64,000 nt of DNA. Source: Torymus aiolomorphi (Eukaryota > Arthropoda > Insecta > Hymenoptera > Torymidae). Positions 10,234 to 22,696 of this stretch are shown piece after piece. Under the pieces are notes generated by a model. That model saw only the letters and a program-made list of their open reading frames with translations, did not search any database and had not been told where the DNA came from. Position 1 is the first letter of the stretch. Every line of letters starts with the position of its first letter. Location of the stretch: NCBI GenBank assembly GCA_036365515.1, contig CM070876.1, forward strand, positions 99,714,150 to 99,778,149. The letters are read 5' to 3'. The translations under genes were made by a program, and so were the position numbers.

Positions 10234-12574
10234 TTAATAAAAGAGTTGGTTTGGTAGAGGAATTATGTATGCTGCAGTTTCAGTTTCAATAAAAATGCAC
10301 GTTTTTGTTATTTTATTAGATTCTATACAAATTTCGTCAGAGAATGTGAATACCCCCTGCACGATAGTTGAATAGTTATTCGATTTTGTTTCAATGATTT
10401 GACATACCGTCAACTCTCGGTTGTTTTCAAATTCTATTACAAAGTCTAACAATTTGACGAATACTCCATTTGAGAGCTGAGCAAAGTAATTGCATGATCT
10501 TTTATTCTCTTTTCTTGACGTCATAAAAACACTACCTTCATGTACTATTTTATAAAACACTTTCGCACGTTTTGATATACCGAATCTTTCGGCTAAGTTG
10601 TTGACGATTGGCTTATCTTTACTCAAATAAGTATTATTGGATAATTTGAAAGCTTTCTTGATCGATGGACCTGTAAGATTATCACAATATTCTGTTACTT
10701 TATCGTAGCAACTAAAATTCAGACTTTTTTCCAATATTTGTATAGTTCGTTGGATATTTTCGTATCGTACAATTTGCAAGATAACTCCTTTAGCACTGTG
10801 AATCGCCCTTAATAGGTTATGATTGGCTGACTCAAATGGATACGTGGAATGTGTATACAAGGGACCCCAACGGTATATACTATGAATTACATGTTGCAGT
10901 TGGTGAGCATTGTATGTTAACGCAGCCAACGTGTACATGTCTTCTGCATCTGCTAAAAATTTATGCAACATTTCATTGGCTCGATTTAGGTCTGCGAACG
11001 TAATATCGGTCTGTAAACATATGTGCAAAGCATCTACTAATAGTGACCAATGCCTTAAAATTCGTTCATTTTTTAAGACACTACTTAAAACAGGTATGCT
11101 TTATTAAAAGAACCCAATTCTCGTATACTCGAGCCTTCCAATATTTCCTGTGTTTTAAAGATCTTGATAAACGTTCTATCTGCTTAGGAGATCTAATTTT
11201 TTCCAATAAATCGTCAATCACATCTATATCTGTTTTTCTTAAATATTTTAATAGGTATTCAGTAAATTGTTCAGCAACGCCAGCTACATAAAAATGCATA
11301 TAGTCGGGTACGAATCCCCTAATAATATCGAAATTCTTCAAATTTAGAAGTGGCGAAGGAGTTTTGACTCCGAAAACCCTAGTATTACTGTCGGTTACCT
11401 GCGTTGCATGAATGATTGTGGTTGCATGGTCTCTCGGTTGTGGAAAAGGGTATTCAAAAGGATATCCCATACTTCCTTCATAAAATGTACCTTTATGCAA
11501 ACACCAATCGCAGCCGTAATATGCATTAAATTGGCTTGTACCGTTCATTGAACACCGAGCTGGGGTATCTACACAAGCAAGTAATGCAAAAACTTTGATG
11601 CAACATTTTTTATTTTTTATTGTGCATGATATACCAACGGTTGATAGATGATTCATTGTTGCTACGAAAACATCTAGAAAAACTGACATATCTGGTTTAT
11701 TTAATCCGAACCATAGACCAACTGTAATACAGCTATTCAATCGAGTTTGAATTGGAATTTCATTAGGCATTATGTATATAGGCCATACTGAATAAGTAGT
11801 GGATTTGAAAACGGCTGCACCATCAGTATTAAATACTACTGTTGCGTAGGCATCCCGATCGCCGTCTTTCAAACTTTTAAGAAAATTTCTATACATTACG
11901 CCGTCATATATATCGCTAATATGACCTATATCATGCTGTCGTTCTTTTACTACATAATGATAGAATTGTTCATTAGCTTCAAGATGTACACACAACGCAT
12001 CTGACGGATCAATTAAAGCAAAAAAAACATTTATTAGATGGATTCGACATATCCACTTCCATATTACAGTTTTCACAACTTATGGAACCACTAAAATCTT
12101 GAAATATACCAATGTATTTCGAACACCTTGTACATATACCATGCAGTGTTACATTATTTACAGGACTACACAACTTATCAATTTTGTATCGTGTTTCTGG
12201 TAACACTGCTCTATCAAACATTGCATTTACTAACTTTAATAATTTTTGTATACTTGTCATGCATGCAAAGTCAGATACTGCATACTTAAGAATCATTAGT
12301 AGTAATTCTGCTGGACTTCTCTTGACATTTAATGATATTGCCTCGAAAAATTTATCATCATGTATCAGTTCATTAATACTTTTGCTATTATCAGTATTTT
12401 CCATTATGTTTAAATAGTTAGCTAGTTCTTCATCGCTGCTATCTATATTCTTATATGTTGAGTCATATATTGAGTCCTTAATCTCATTACCCTGAATAAA
12501 AACGAGTTATTAAAAATATATTAACTTATATAGAAATAACAGATAATTATTTAAAGAAAAAAAATTAAAGATAG

Positions 12575-15465
12575 AAGTAACATGATAACCCTGGACATGA
12601 ATTTTGGATGTGCTTGAAGTTTACAACTTTGCGACGTACGAAAACCTGAAAACCTAAACTTCCAAAAAATTGTGATTTCTACTTCGAATCGATTCTGCAG
12701 CGACAAAAATGATGTGAAAAAAACAGGTAAAAATGCAAGAAAAAAAACACAAAAACTCATCACCGAACACCCAATTTTGTTGTGACAAAAGAGGAAAAAA
12801 ATTCTAATTCTGTCGTTTTTGAGATCGCCAATAATTTTATTGCTGGGATATAAATTCTAGCATGAGGGCTAGCTACAATAAAATTGGCAATGCTCCAAGT
12901 ACCGTGGAACACCCCCAAACAACCCCTTCCGCCTCGAATATAGCAAAAAAATTGTGTATATAAATGAGATATTTCATGGGAAGTGAGCAGCTCAAAATTT
13001 TAAATCCTCTGAGACCTTGTTAAATTTGTTGAAAATAATGAAGAAAACATAGAAACCATTTTTTAGTGCGATATATGCAAATGTTCAAAAGTAATTCTAA
13101 CCTAAAAAATTTGAAATTTTCGTTCTTTTTCATTAAATAGCAATTTTCATGATTTTTTTGGTTAAAAATTCGAAATATTTTGTATACCACATTGATTGGG
13201 AAAAAGTTTTCATTTTAATTGTAGAATGAGTCAGTATTTTTTATTGTGACCTACTTTTAAAGTGTCTGAGTAGTTGCTTCATAATATACCTTCAGATTAA
13301 GAAAAAAATTGTGCAACACAATATTTTTTGTTCGACAAAGTTTTTTCTATTTTGTTTTTTAACAAACTTTAACACACCCCTTCAACTTCGACTATTGCAC
13401 CTTATTGAAAAAAGTTACATGCTTTTAAATATAAAAAAATATAAAAAATTGGTAATTTTGACAGCTTAGTGGATTTAAGAAGTTAATATTATTTACAAAT
13501 TCCACATGTTATGTATCGTGTCACTGAATTTTGTCAAAATATATATTAAATGTAAATCAAACATCTATTTTCAACAGTATTTAATTGGCTTAACATTTTA
13601 TTCATATTTATTTTCCTGAATATTTGATGCAAGCGGCACATACTGCTACATACACTCTATTCATATTTTTCTTGTCTTCTTAAATTTAAATTCAATAATT
13701 AATCTATTATTATGAGTATGAAAATGTAATTTACATCTTTATTATCTAAGTAGGTGACAGTCGGATTGATAATATATATATATTCGATTATGGAAACAAG
13801 TACTTATTACACAATGAGTTTTAAATAACATTATTTTCTTATTAAGACCATGCTTTATAAAATTTTACAAGTTAAAGATCAATCTATTTAATCTTATAAA
13901 TTACTAAAATACATAATTTAATTATCTAATTGAAGACGTATCCTGAAACCATGCAACAAAATTAACTTGTTCAATAATTTATTATAGACATAGCAAGGAT
14001 ATAGGCAATATAAGTACAATGATTTGGCTGACTACACTTTAAATTGTTGAATTACTTCAAGCAAGATTTTCCTATCTTTACTCATACTTTTTTCATAGAT
14101 ATATATATGGTGGAAATAGTTTTTAAAGCAAAGTAATTAAAGAAACCATTTATATTTTATAGTAAAGTTAGTAAATTTGGAGTTAAATAAAATAAAAATT
14201 TGAAGTTTATTAAGTAATAGAAGTAACAAGATTAACGCATTGGTCAGGCTGATTGACTAATACTGATGAGTATATTTTTAATATCCTAATTAATACTAGG
14301 TATTTAATTATTTATAAATAATGTCACCTAATTTACATCTTTATTTTATATTTTTATACTCATAATAATACATTAATTATTTAATTTAAATTTAAGAAGA
14401 CAAGAAAAATATGAATAGAGTGTATGTAGCAGTATCTGCCGCTTACATCCAATATTCAGGAAAATAAATATGAATAAAATGATAAGCCAATTAGATACTG
14501 TTGAAAATAGATGTTTGAAGTACATTTAATATATATTTTGACAAAATTCAGTGACACGATACATAATATATGGAATTTATGAATAATATTAACTTCTTAA
14601 ATCCACTAAGCTGTTAAAAAGCATGTAACTTTTTTCAATAAGGTGCAACAGTCTAAGTTGAAGGTGCGTGTTAAAGTTTATTAAAAAACAAAATAGAAAA
14701 AACTTTGTCGAACAAAAAATATTGTGTTGCACAATTTTTTTTCTAATATGAAGGTAGATTATGAAGCAACCAATCAGACACTTTAAAAGTAGGTCACAAC
14801 AAAAAATACTGGCTCATTCTACAAGTAAAATGCAAACTTTTTCCTAATCAATGTGGCATACAAAATATTTCAAATTTTTAACAAAAAAAATCATGAAAAT
14901 TGCTATTTAATGAAAAAGAATGAAAATTTCGTATTTTTTAGGTTGAAATAACCTTTGAACATTTGCATATATCGCACTAAAAATTGGTTTCTATGTTTTT
15001 TTCATTATTTTGAACAAATTTAACAAGGTTTCAGAGGATTTAAAATATTAAGCTGCTCACTTCCCATGAAATATCCCATATGTATATGTATTGTAATTGT
15101 ACATGTATTGTATATTGGGGTGTTCCGCGGTGCTTGGAGGGTTGCCAATTTTTTTTGTGGCTGGCCTATCCGCTAGAATTTGTATCCCAGCAATAAAATT
15201 ATTGGCGATCTCAAAAACAGCAAAATTAGAATTTGTTTCCTCTTTTGTCACGACAAAATGGGGTGTTCGGGGTTGAATTTTTGTGGTTTTTAATTTGCTT
15301 GCACTTTTACTTGTTGTTAACATCGTTTTTGTCGCTGTAGAATCGATTTCAAGAGGAAATCACCATTTTTTGGAAGTTTGGTTTTTCGTTGGAATCGCAA
15401 CGTTGCAAACTTCAAGCACATAATTTTGGACTTCGTGCTTGTCTAGCGGCAAACCATGTCATATA
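12575..15465. mobile_element. Foldback element, arms of about 1.15 kb
   Basis: The left arm (about 12575-13760) recurs as its reverse complement at about 14320-15465. Landmarks present in both are gagatcgccaataattttat / ataaaattattggcgatctc, the protein-like aacaaaatagaaaaaacttt run, and tacatacactctattcat / atgaatagagtgtatgta. About 560 bp separate the arms. Identity is high but indels are common. No transposase frame is present inside, so it is non-autonomous. It lies in the large intron of the Tnp2-like gene. Confidence 0.75.
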
Positions 15466-15659
15466 TTCTATATAGGACAATCATTAAAAAAAGGAAAATT
15501 AATTAATAAAAAAACTCAAAAATCTAAAAACATAGCAAAGACAACTACGACAACAATATATAATTGAAAATAATCAGAAAATGTACAAGACAATCTATAC
15601 CCGACTATAAAAAGTAACGTGACTAATAGCGTGATTATAATAGCTTACCCTACTAAAAA

Positions 15660-16415
15660 AGCTCAGCTCATTATCAGCTGTTTATCAGATGAAAATCATG
15701 CCGACCGTCACCTGATTATTAGGTAATTATTAGGTGATTTTCACCTGAAATTTAACATTTTTATTTATTATTAATTATTATTATCATTAATTTACTTGAA
15801 TCTACGATTAACTAAATATATAATTTTGAATTAATTGTCATAATTCAGGGATCAAAAATTAAATATAAAAAATTTAAGATGACTAATAATAAGTAATAAT
15901 TAATGATATGGTAAAATATCAACATGGTTTTCGAGTGAATATGAGCCTAATAATCACTTGATAATCAGGTGATAATTATGTGACTATCAAATGATTATCA
16001 GGCTGATATTCATCTGAAAACCATGTTTATATTTTACCATATCATTAATTATTATTATTTATGATTGGTAATCTTAAATTTTTTATATTTAATTTTTGAT
16101 CCTTGAATTATGACAATTAATTCACAACTTCTTTACCAGCATATGTGCATTATTTCAAACACATTCGTGAACTTTTAAAGGATGGGAAAGACACTATAAG
16201 TGACTCGACCCATGATCAGCGCTTTACACATTATCAATCTGCGATATACTTGTTTTTTATGAATTTTCTAAGAGGGATCATGAACATCAAATGCCCGTTC
16301 TCTAAAGGTTAATCGTAGATTCAAGTAAATGAATAATAACAATAATAAATAATAATAATAATTAATAATGAATGAAAATATCAACATGACTTTCAGGTCA
16401 AAATCAGCTGAACTT
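15660..16415. mobile_element. AT-rich foldback element with nested arms
   Basis: The outer arms (about 15660-15815 and 16305-16415) share tcaagtaaatgaat / atttacttga and gttaatcgtagattc / gaatctacgattaac. The inner arms (about 15820-15960 and 15985-16130) share taatgatatggtaaaatat / atattttaccatatcatta. The centre at about 15975 carries repeated tgattatcag words. About 175 bp between the inner right arm and outer right arm has no partner and may be a later insertion. Confidence 0.65.
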
Positions 16416-17500
16416 CCTTAGTATCATGTTATTAATCTTTATCATGCTATTAATCATGTTTTGAAGATATTGACATTTTGTGTAAAAGGTTATCTTAATC
16501 ACGTTAAATACACTTTATTTATAATAGATTAACTATCTTTATTGATTTAAATAAATAAATCACATTACAACCATGATTTTTTAAATTTTAGGTAACCTAT
16601 TCATTTACAATTGCTTTCACTCGGGAGTCGCGCAAAACCCTTTTTAAAAAACTGGAAAAATAGTGACAATATTTACATCAGAGGAAAAGCATCTAGAAGC
16701 AACTACAGGCCGACGTACCTAGTATTCAATATTGCTAAATTAAAAGAAAATCGAATACATGGTCCCTTATTAAATTTTTCAATTAAAAGTGAAATATTGC
16801 AAAAAATGAATTATCATTAAATGTGAAATAAAACTTAGCAAATAATTATTCATAAGAATAAATAATTATTGATAATTTAAAAAAAAAGTTTGTAACTGTT
16901 AATAACTGTTTATAGAGACAGGATCAATTTGAGACTACAGTAACCGTTTATATAAGTTATCAACAGTTTTTTTCTGTTATGAACAGCTAAAAAATGTTTA
17001 TAACAGTAATAAACTTTTATTTACTTTTTTGGACTGCAGACCATAACCATAAAATCAATCTGTAAAAAGTTATTATCTGTTATAAACTTTTTTTATTTAA
17101 TAATAATAGTTATTAATAGTTTTAAAAAGTTTATTAATCATTCACTTTTTGTAAGAAAAAATTTCATTAATATCGATATTCCAAAATATAAATAATTATT
17201 AATTTCAATTAGTTCAAATTAGTAGAAATTCGTAACAGTTATTATCAGTTACTAACTTTTTAACTGATCAAAGATTCAAATTTTTACGATGATCCAAAAA
17301 AAATATAAAAGCAAATAACTATGAATAACGGTTTTAAACTTTTATAAAAGTCTCAAATCCTGACATTATAATCTGCTAATATCAGTTATAAACTTTTTAA
17401 AACTTTTATTACATATCATTTCTGCCTAGGATCTATTTTATTTCTGCAAGACACAAAGGTGCAAAATATTTAAAATATGTTAAAGTAATTAAGTACTTAC
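16416..17500. other. Intron sequence with a dispersed AT-rich repeat
   Basis: No gene recognised. Many taacagttataaacttttt-like words occur from about 16885 to 17430. The part 17255-17430 (tgatcaaagattcaaa, aagtctcaaatcctgac, atatcagttataaac) recurs at about 20485-20660 in the same orientation, so it is a dispersed repeat. A short plus-strand open frame at 16611-16820 matches nothing I know. Confidence 0.5.
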
Positions 17501-18044
17501 ACTAGGACGTAACACTTCCTCAGCTTCATTCATAGAAATACCAAAACTTTCACCATGAGAACTAGTATGAAATAAGTCTTCATAATTTACATTTGGTTTT
17601 TCCTTACTGCTGCCTTCTGATTGTACTTGGACATGATCTTTTGTTTGTAACTGAAATAATAAAAATACAAGAAACAAAATTATTATAAACACTTTATGAA
17701 ACGTATTAATGATTTTGTTTGTTACTGATAATCATACAGACCTCTTCTTGTTGCATGTTCTTTTCTGCAATACTGATAGCATATCTGCTAATTGGTTGGT
17801 TTTTGTCATACATATATTGTTTTCTTTTGTTCGGCAACATTTTCTTCTAGTTAAAACTTCTTTCTTCCTTTTCTACCACTATTCTGCAAGTATTCTACAA
17901 TTCTACAACTATATACCTACAACTATATATTCAAGGTACTTAAAAGGGGTTAAGCCGTTAGGGTTGACGCCAACACTACTTAGCTATGTTTTTATTTTTT
18001 TGTTCCTTAGGTGAGGTAATGTTTTTATTTATATTTTTTAAATT

Positions 18045-18905
18045 AAAAGGAGGATGGTACAAACACTATAGGCCTCGACATGAGAAAAGGATCAAAGAGG
18101 TACAACGACACAGATACACGAATAACATGCGTTACTATATCTATATATAGAGGAATAGTGAGGAACAAAGTTATTTGTATCTCAAGGGCGCTACACGCGA
18201 AAGGAAAAAGCATAAGAACAGGAACAGATATAAGAATAACATAGATATGTATATCTATATATATGAGGAACAGGAACAGTTACAGGAATAGTACGAGGTA
18301 TTCCTTTTAGCTATTCCTGTTCCTCATATATATAGATCTACTTATCCATGTTATTCTTATATCTGTTCCTATTCTTTTACTTTTTCTTTTTACCTGTAGC
18401 GCCTTTCACTGTTCCTGGTATATATAGATATAGTAATCCATGTTATTCGTGTATCTGTGGCTTTGTTCCTCTTTGATCCTTTTCTCATGTCGAGGCCTTA
18501 AGAGCGCTACAGGCAAAAAGACACAGGCACAGATATAAGATTTAACATGGGTTAGTATATCTATATATGTGAGGTACATCTCCTAGCTATTCCTGTTCCT
18601 CATATATATAGATATACGAAAGGGCGCTACAGGCAAAAAGAAAAAGCAAAAGCACAGGAACAGATATAAGATTAACATGGTTATGTATACCTATATATAT
18701 GAGGAACAGGAACAGCTAGAAGGAACACCTAGATCTGTTCCTGTAGCTGTTCCTGTTCCTCATATATATAGAGATATACATATCCATGTTATTCTTATAT
18801 CTGTTCCTGTGCTTTTGCTTCTTCTTTTTGCCTGTAGCGCCCTTAACCCATGTTAAATCTTATATCTGTGACTGTGCCTTTTTGCCTGTAGCGCCCTTTA
18901 TAGGC
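18045..18905. repeat. Array of interlocking inverted repeats with atatctatatatatgagg motif
   Basis: Words such as caggaacagatataagaata, tatatctatatatatgagga and their reverse complements alternate along the stretch. The outermost pair is taggcctcgacatgagaaaa (18070 region) and ttttctcatgtcgaggcctt (about 18480). Copies of agggcgctac / gtagcgccct punctuate it. It looks like several palindromic elements inserted into or copied from each other. Confidence 0.65.
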
Positions 18906-18933
18906 CTTTTACACAGTTCTGAGTTACAGTCTT

Positions 18934-19127
18934 AAGAGTGACTCCACATTGCATGCTTCATGCTCTTGCGCTATGCTCTATGAGTGGAGTACATGACTAC
19001 CTGTAGACGTCTCTGCTGATTGGTTCACTGATAAAGCTCAACCAATCAGCGGAGAAGTCTACACGTACTGAGCTCATAGAGCATAGCGCATAGAGCGTAG
19101 AGCTTGCAATGTGGATTCTCTCTAAGA
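18934..19127. mobile_element. Palindromic MITE-like element 1 of 3
   Basis: Begins taagagtgactccacattgc and ends gcaatgtggattctctcta, with inverted arms (agagcatagcgca / tgcgctatgctct, accaatcagc / gctgattggt) around a short loop. It shares its terminal word with the next two palindromes but not its interior. Confidence 0.7.
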
Positions 19128-19352
19128 GCGAGTCCACAATAGAGGCACAGGCCTGTGCTTTTGTGATTTTGTGCCAAGTGAAAAAAACTAGTTGTCCGAT
19201 ATCTCTAGCAAACTTATGACCCATGGCAGAAGTTTAATATGTTAATCTTCACCAATCGGTAACGAGTATGCTAGATATCGGACAACTATTTTTTTTCGCT
19301 TGGCACAAGAGCGCAAAAGCACACGCGTGTGCCTCTATTGTGGACTCGCTCT
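19126..19352. mobile_element. Palindromic MITE-like element 2 of 3
   Basis: Begins agagcgagtccacaatagag and ends ctctattgtggactcgctct. The arms include gttgtccgatatctctagc / gctagatatcggacaac. Immediately follows element 1 with at most a few bases of overlap. Confidence 0.7.
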
Positions 19353-19604
19353 AAGAGCGAATCCACATTACGTGCCATGAGCTTTGTGCCATATGAGCTT
19401 TGTGCCATAACAAAAAGAAAGTGTTGTCGACATCTATGTAACTGTTATCTATATTTGACATCTATGCTCTGTTCAATAAGAGAGTAGGTACTTTCTCTTT
19501 ATCCTGTGGTGATAAGTATGTAGATGTCGAACAACACTTTCTTTTTGGTATGGCACAAAGCTCATGGCACAAAGCTCGTGGCACGTAATGTGGATTCGCT
19601 CTAA
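19353..19604. mobile_element. Palindromic MITE-like element 3 of 3
   Basis: Begins aagagcgaatccacattacg and ends cgtaatgtggattcgctcta. The arms include gaaagtgttgtcgacatcta / tagatgtcgaacaacacttt and the repeated catgagctttgtgccat word. Immediately follows element 2. Confidence 0.7.
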
Positions 19605-19877
19605 GCCTCAGACACTGAAAAAGGAACAGTGCATAGACACAAGAAATATAGCATTGGTTGTACATCTACATATATCAAGAACATCGAGGAACAACGTCAT
19701 GTATCAGCCCTAACGAAAACGTTACTTCTATGTTCAATCTTGTCATGGTTCTATCTTCTACCTTGTCATGCCATCCGGTAATTTTATAAGTTTTAATCAT
19801 TATTTCGATTTAATTTATTGATTGGATTGGATTGGATATCTTTGGTTTTGTAAATTTGCAAGTTTAGATTGGCAAAA

Positions 19878-20300
19878 ATGAATTTTGCTTGGGTGCGGCA
19901 AGAATCAAATAAAAAAGAGTACTCTTTAGAAGTTCAGAAAATTTTTATCAAAAGAAATGTTAATGGCCATATTGAAGTTATTCCTTTTGTGCCTAAACAT
20001 GAAAATGACTTTGTTTTTAATAAATGGTATTTTACAAAGTATTATACCAACTGTGATGTAGCTAAACGACATTACTCACGTGTGTCTATTGTACATTTAG
20101 GTGGTAAGTAAATAATATTTTGTAAAGTGTTTGAGTTTTTAAATACATATACATATTAATTGATAATTCTTTTATTTTCAGCAGCTAAAAGGGAAATACA
20201 AAATAAATGTAATTCCAGAAGAAAAAAATTTATTTCCACGAAACATATGATATCTGAATCTAGTTTTGAAGATAATTTTTCGCAGAGTAACTCACAAGTG
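19878..20300 (+). CDS. 5' exons of the transposon's second (BEN-like) gene
   Basis: Exon 1 (19878-20103) opens with an ATG (MNFAWVRQESNKKEYS) and ends phase 1 at a GTAAGT donor. Exon 2 (20182-20300) follows a TTTTCAG acceptor and ends phase 0 at GTAAGA. Together they give 115 codons with no stop. The peptide is basic with a Lys/Arg-rich patch (RRKKF). I do not recognise a domain in this part. The orientation, the divergence from the transposase and the BEN-like exons downstream at 36736-37665 suggest these are its first exons. The link across the gypsy insertion is an inference. Confidence 0.5.
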
Positions 20301-22692
20301 GTAAGAATTCCTTGATTATTTATCATTTTTTAAAGGATCAACAAAATCTAATTATGAAGCTTCCAATTCTTTTTATTTTTAAATAAATTATTAAATTATT
20401 AAATTAATTTTAACTTCAAAATAAATATTAATTTTAACATTAAAATCATTATTTTCAATTCTTAAAAATTTAATAGTTAATAACCGTTATTTACTTCTTT
20501 TACTGATCAAAGATTTTTACGACGATTCAAAAAACTTATAAAAGTAAATAACTATTTATAACTATAACAGTTTAAAACTTATAAAGTCTCAAATCCTGAC
20601 TTTATAATTTATTAATATCAGTTATAAACATTTTTAAACTTTTATTATAGATCATTTTTGTCTGGGAGGTTATACATAAAATAAAGAAAGTTATTTACAT
20701 AGAAACTACCGTAAGCCATTGGCTTTTCCTTAAATCATTTTTTATTTCTATTGTATGTCTGAGAATTCATCAAGGATTGATTTCTCATCGAATGTAAAAG
20801 TTTCCTCTTTAGCTATATATTTAAAATTTTGTAAATCTTTTAAGATTTATTAATATTAATACTATGTCCATGAGAGACGAGTTTAAACTAATTTCAATGT
20901 TGTAATCTAAATCTTAATTAGGCTTTTAAATGCCATTGCTTAATTAAACATATTTTCATAGATGTTACGTCGAATTTTGAATCACATTCGTTATAATGTA
21001 GTCTTTAATTTTAACGGAAATAGGATTCTAACAAAAATTGAAATAAATTAATGTCCATTTATGGATATTGTTTAAAAATTTCATGTTGAAGAAACTGCAC
21101 AAATGGTAATGTTTAGGGGACTTAATGGATGTTATTACTGAGAAACAAGTGGTATGTATTTAATAAGGATTAATGAAACTCAGATTTGCTATAGCTTTTT
21201 TCTTTCTTTTGGCGTGCATAACAAATTTCTTTTTCCTATATTTTGAAGTGTGCCCATCGTGATTTGAAATAATTTTTGCCTTAAATAAAATACAATGAAA
21301 TTGCATGAAATTGAAATATCTATAGATTTTTGAAAGTTTTTAGTACAAAATTTATTACAGCATTTGCTAGTCTTGGAATGTCAAACAATAACATATTTAT
21401 TTTTATATTGTTCAAAGTGTAGGTTTTTTATATATTAGTTAAAATTGGTATTGATAATAAACTTTAATTTTTCATTTTTGGTATTCGTCCTTCATAGTAA
21501 TCAATTCTAAAGTACTAAATTTTCTAAATTATTATTGTGATATTTATATCATAAGTTGGCTCAATTTTTTAAGGACATCTATTCTACTTTATAGGATGAA
21601 TTTACGTAGAATTTTGAGAGTAGTATAAATATTGCACTCCAATTGTTTATTAATGTGTAATGGATCGATCTGATGGAGGCAGGTAAAAGAAAAAGAAAAA
21701 CAAAGTTATTTCTTTATATTTTCTTTATATTTTTGCAACGTTTCGTTGGCATGGTCCGCCAACCTCTTCAGGCTTATTCATATAGAGCACATGGCGTCGA
21801 TATATCGAATAAGCCTGAAGAGGTTGAAATATAAAGAAAATATAAAGAAAAAACTTTGTTTTTCTTTTTCTTTCACCTGCCTCCGTCAAATCGATCCATT
21901 ACACATTAATTTACCTAGAATTATTTACATTTTTCACTGCTTTACGAACAATTAAAGCATCTTAACTTTATTATATGTATTTAATGTAAGGTTATAGAGA
22001 ATAACTAAAATAATATAAAATAGTATACTTGGATGAATAACAGAAAGTACAGAAGTTTTGATAAATGATAGCTTAACCCATTAATCAATTAATAATTATC
22101 AGCAGATTAGCTTCAAAATTTATTTTACAAAACTTTATTATGAATTGCTTTTTAACTATTGCTTGTATTTGGGGGATAGATATATGCATAATAAACATTA
22201 GAATGTATAAGGTTTTTCTTCAAGAGTAGAGACTTATGATAATGTTATCCTAGTAGTCCAAAGTGTCAATCTAATCAAAATAATTTAACTATTAAATTTT
22301 ATTTTCATATATGTGTCTGTTATCAAAAGGATTATATCTATAAACTTAAGAACAATCATAAATATACTATTATGATAATATTAAATATATTTACAAAGTT
22401 TTAGGGATCATTACAAAAAACCCAGATATCTTATTATTTTTTAATTGAAGAAAAAACTTTGCAACCTTTCCTTGTTAAGAACATTTATTGCTCCGACTAC
22501 TTTAAGTGTCATAGCTCTCTACTATAATTGCTTGAACTTTTTCAAACTGCCTATCGAACCCTTCTCACTTAAGGTAGTTATCTCCCAACTATGTAAGTCA
22601 AAACATTCAAAGTTTGAGGTTGGCTGAATTTTTTAAGTGAATGTAATTTTATTTTCAAACAAATATATCCGATGGTTGTAACTAAACCAATT
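20301..22692. other. AT-rich interval without recognised exons
   Basis: Probably intron of the BEN-like gene up to the gypsy insertion. It contains the dispersed repeat at about 20485-20660 and the foldback at 21649-21910. I see no exon with good splice sites and codon structure. Confidence 0.4.
21649..21910. mobile_element. Foldback/MITE of about 260 bp
   Basis: The ends read ttaatgtgtaatggatcgat and atcgatccattacacattaa. Arms share ctgatggaggcaggt / acctgcctccgtca, aaagaaaatataaagaaa blocks and cctcttcaggcttattc / gaataagcctgaagagg around a short centre. TTAA at both ends could be part of the termini or a target duplication. Confidence 0.7.
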
Positions 22693-22696
22693 ATAC

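Larger units (their letters stand above)
10234..17840 (-). pseudogene. Tnp2/EnSpm-like transposase gene, three exons, frameshifted
   Basis: Exons on minus: 17840-17742 (ATG, 33 codons), 17650-17501 (50 codons), 12491-10234. All junctions are GT-AG and phase 0. Exon 3 encodes a CxxC zinc ribbon (CTRCSKYIG...CENCNMEVD), then the catalytic part with VVFNTDGAAVFKS, ACVDTPARC, the YYGCDWCLHKG Cys motif and RGFVPDYMH, then YNAHQLQHVIHSIYRWGPL and PFESANHNLL near the C-terminus. This order matches Tnp2-type transposases as I know them. Two single-base frame changes break exon 3: one at a T8 run near 12020, where frame 12404-12009 hands over to 12076-11081, and one near 11092, where the reading passes to the frame of 11028-10234. 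A foldback element sits in the 5-kb second intron. The damage means this copy could not make its own transposase unless the shifts are sequence errors. Confidence 0.7.
17841..19877. promoter_or_regulatory. Divergent intergenic region between the two transposon genes
   Basis: The transposase start (17840, minus) and the BEN-like start (19878, plus) face away from each other across this 2-kb interval, so both promoters should lie here. The interval is filled largely by palindromic repeats (18045-18905 and 18934-19604, listed separately). No core promoter element was assigned. Confidence 0.5.

Noticed and set aside
16611..16820. 69-codon plus-strand frame in the transposase intron
   Set aside because: No recognised motif and no splice context joining it to another exon.
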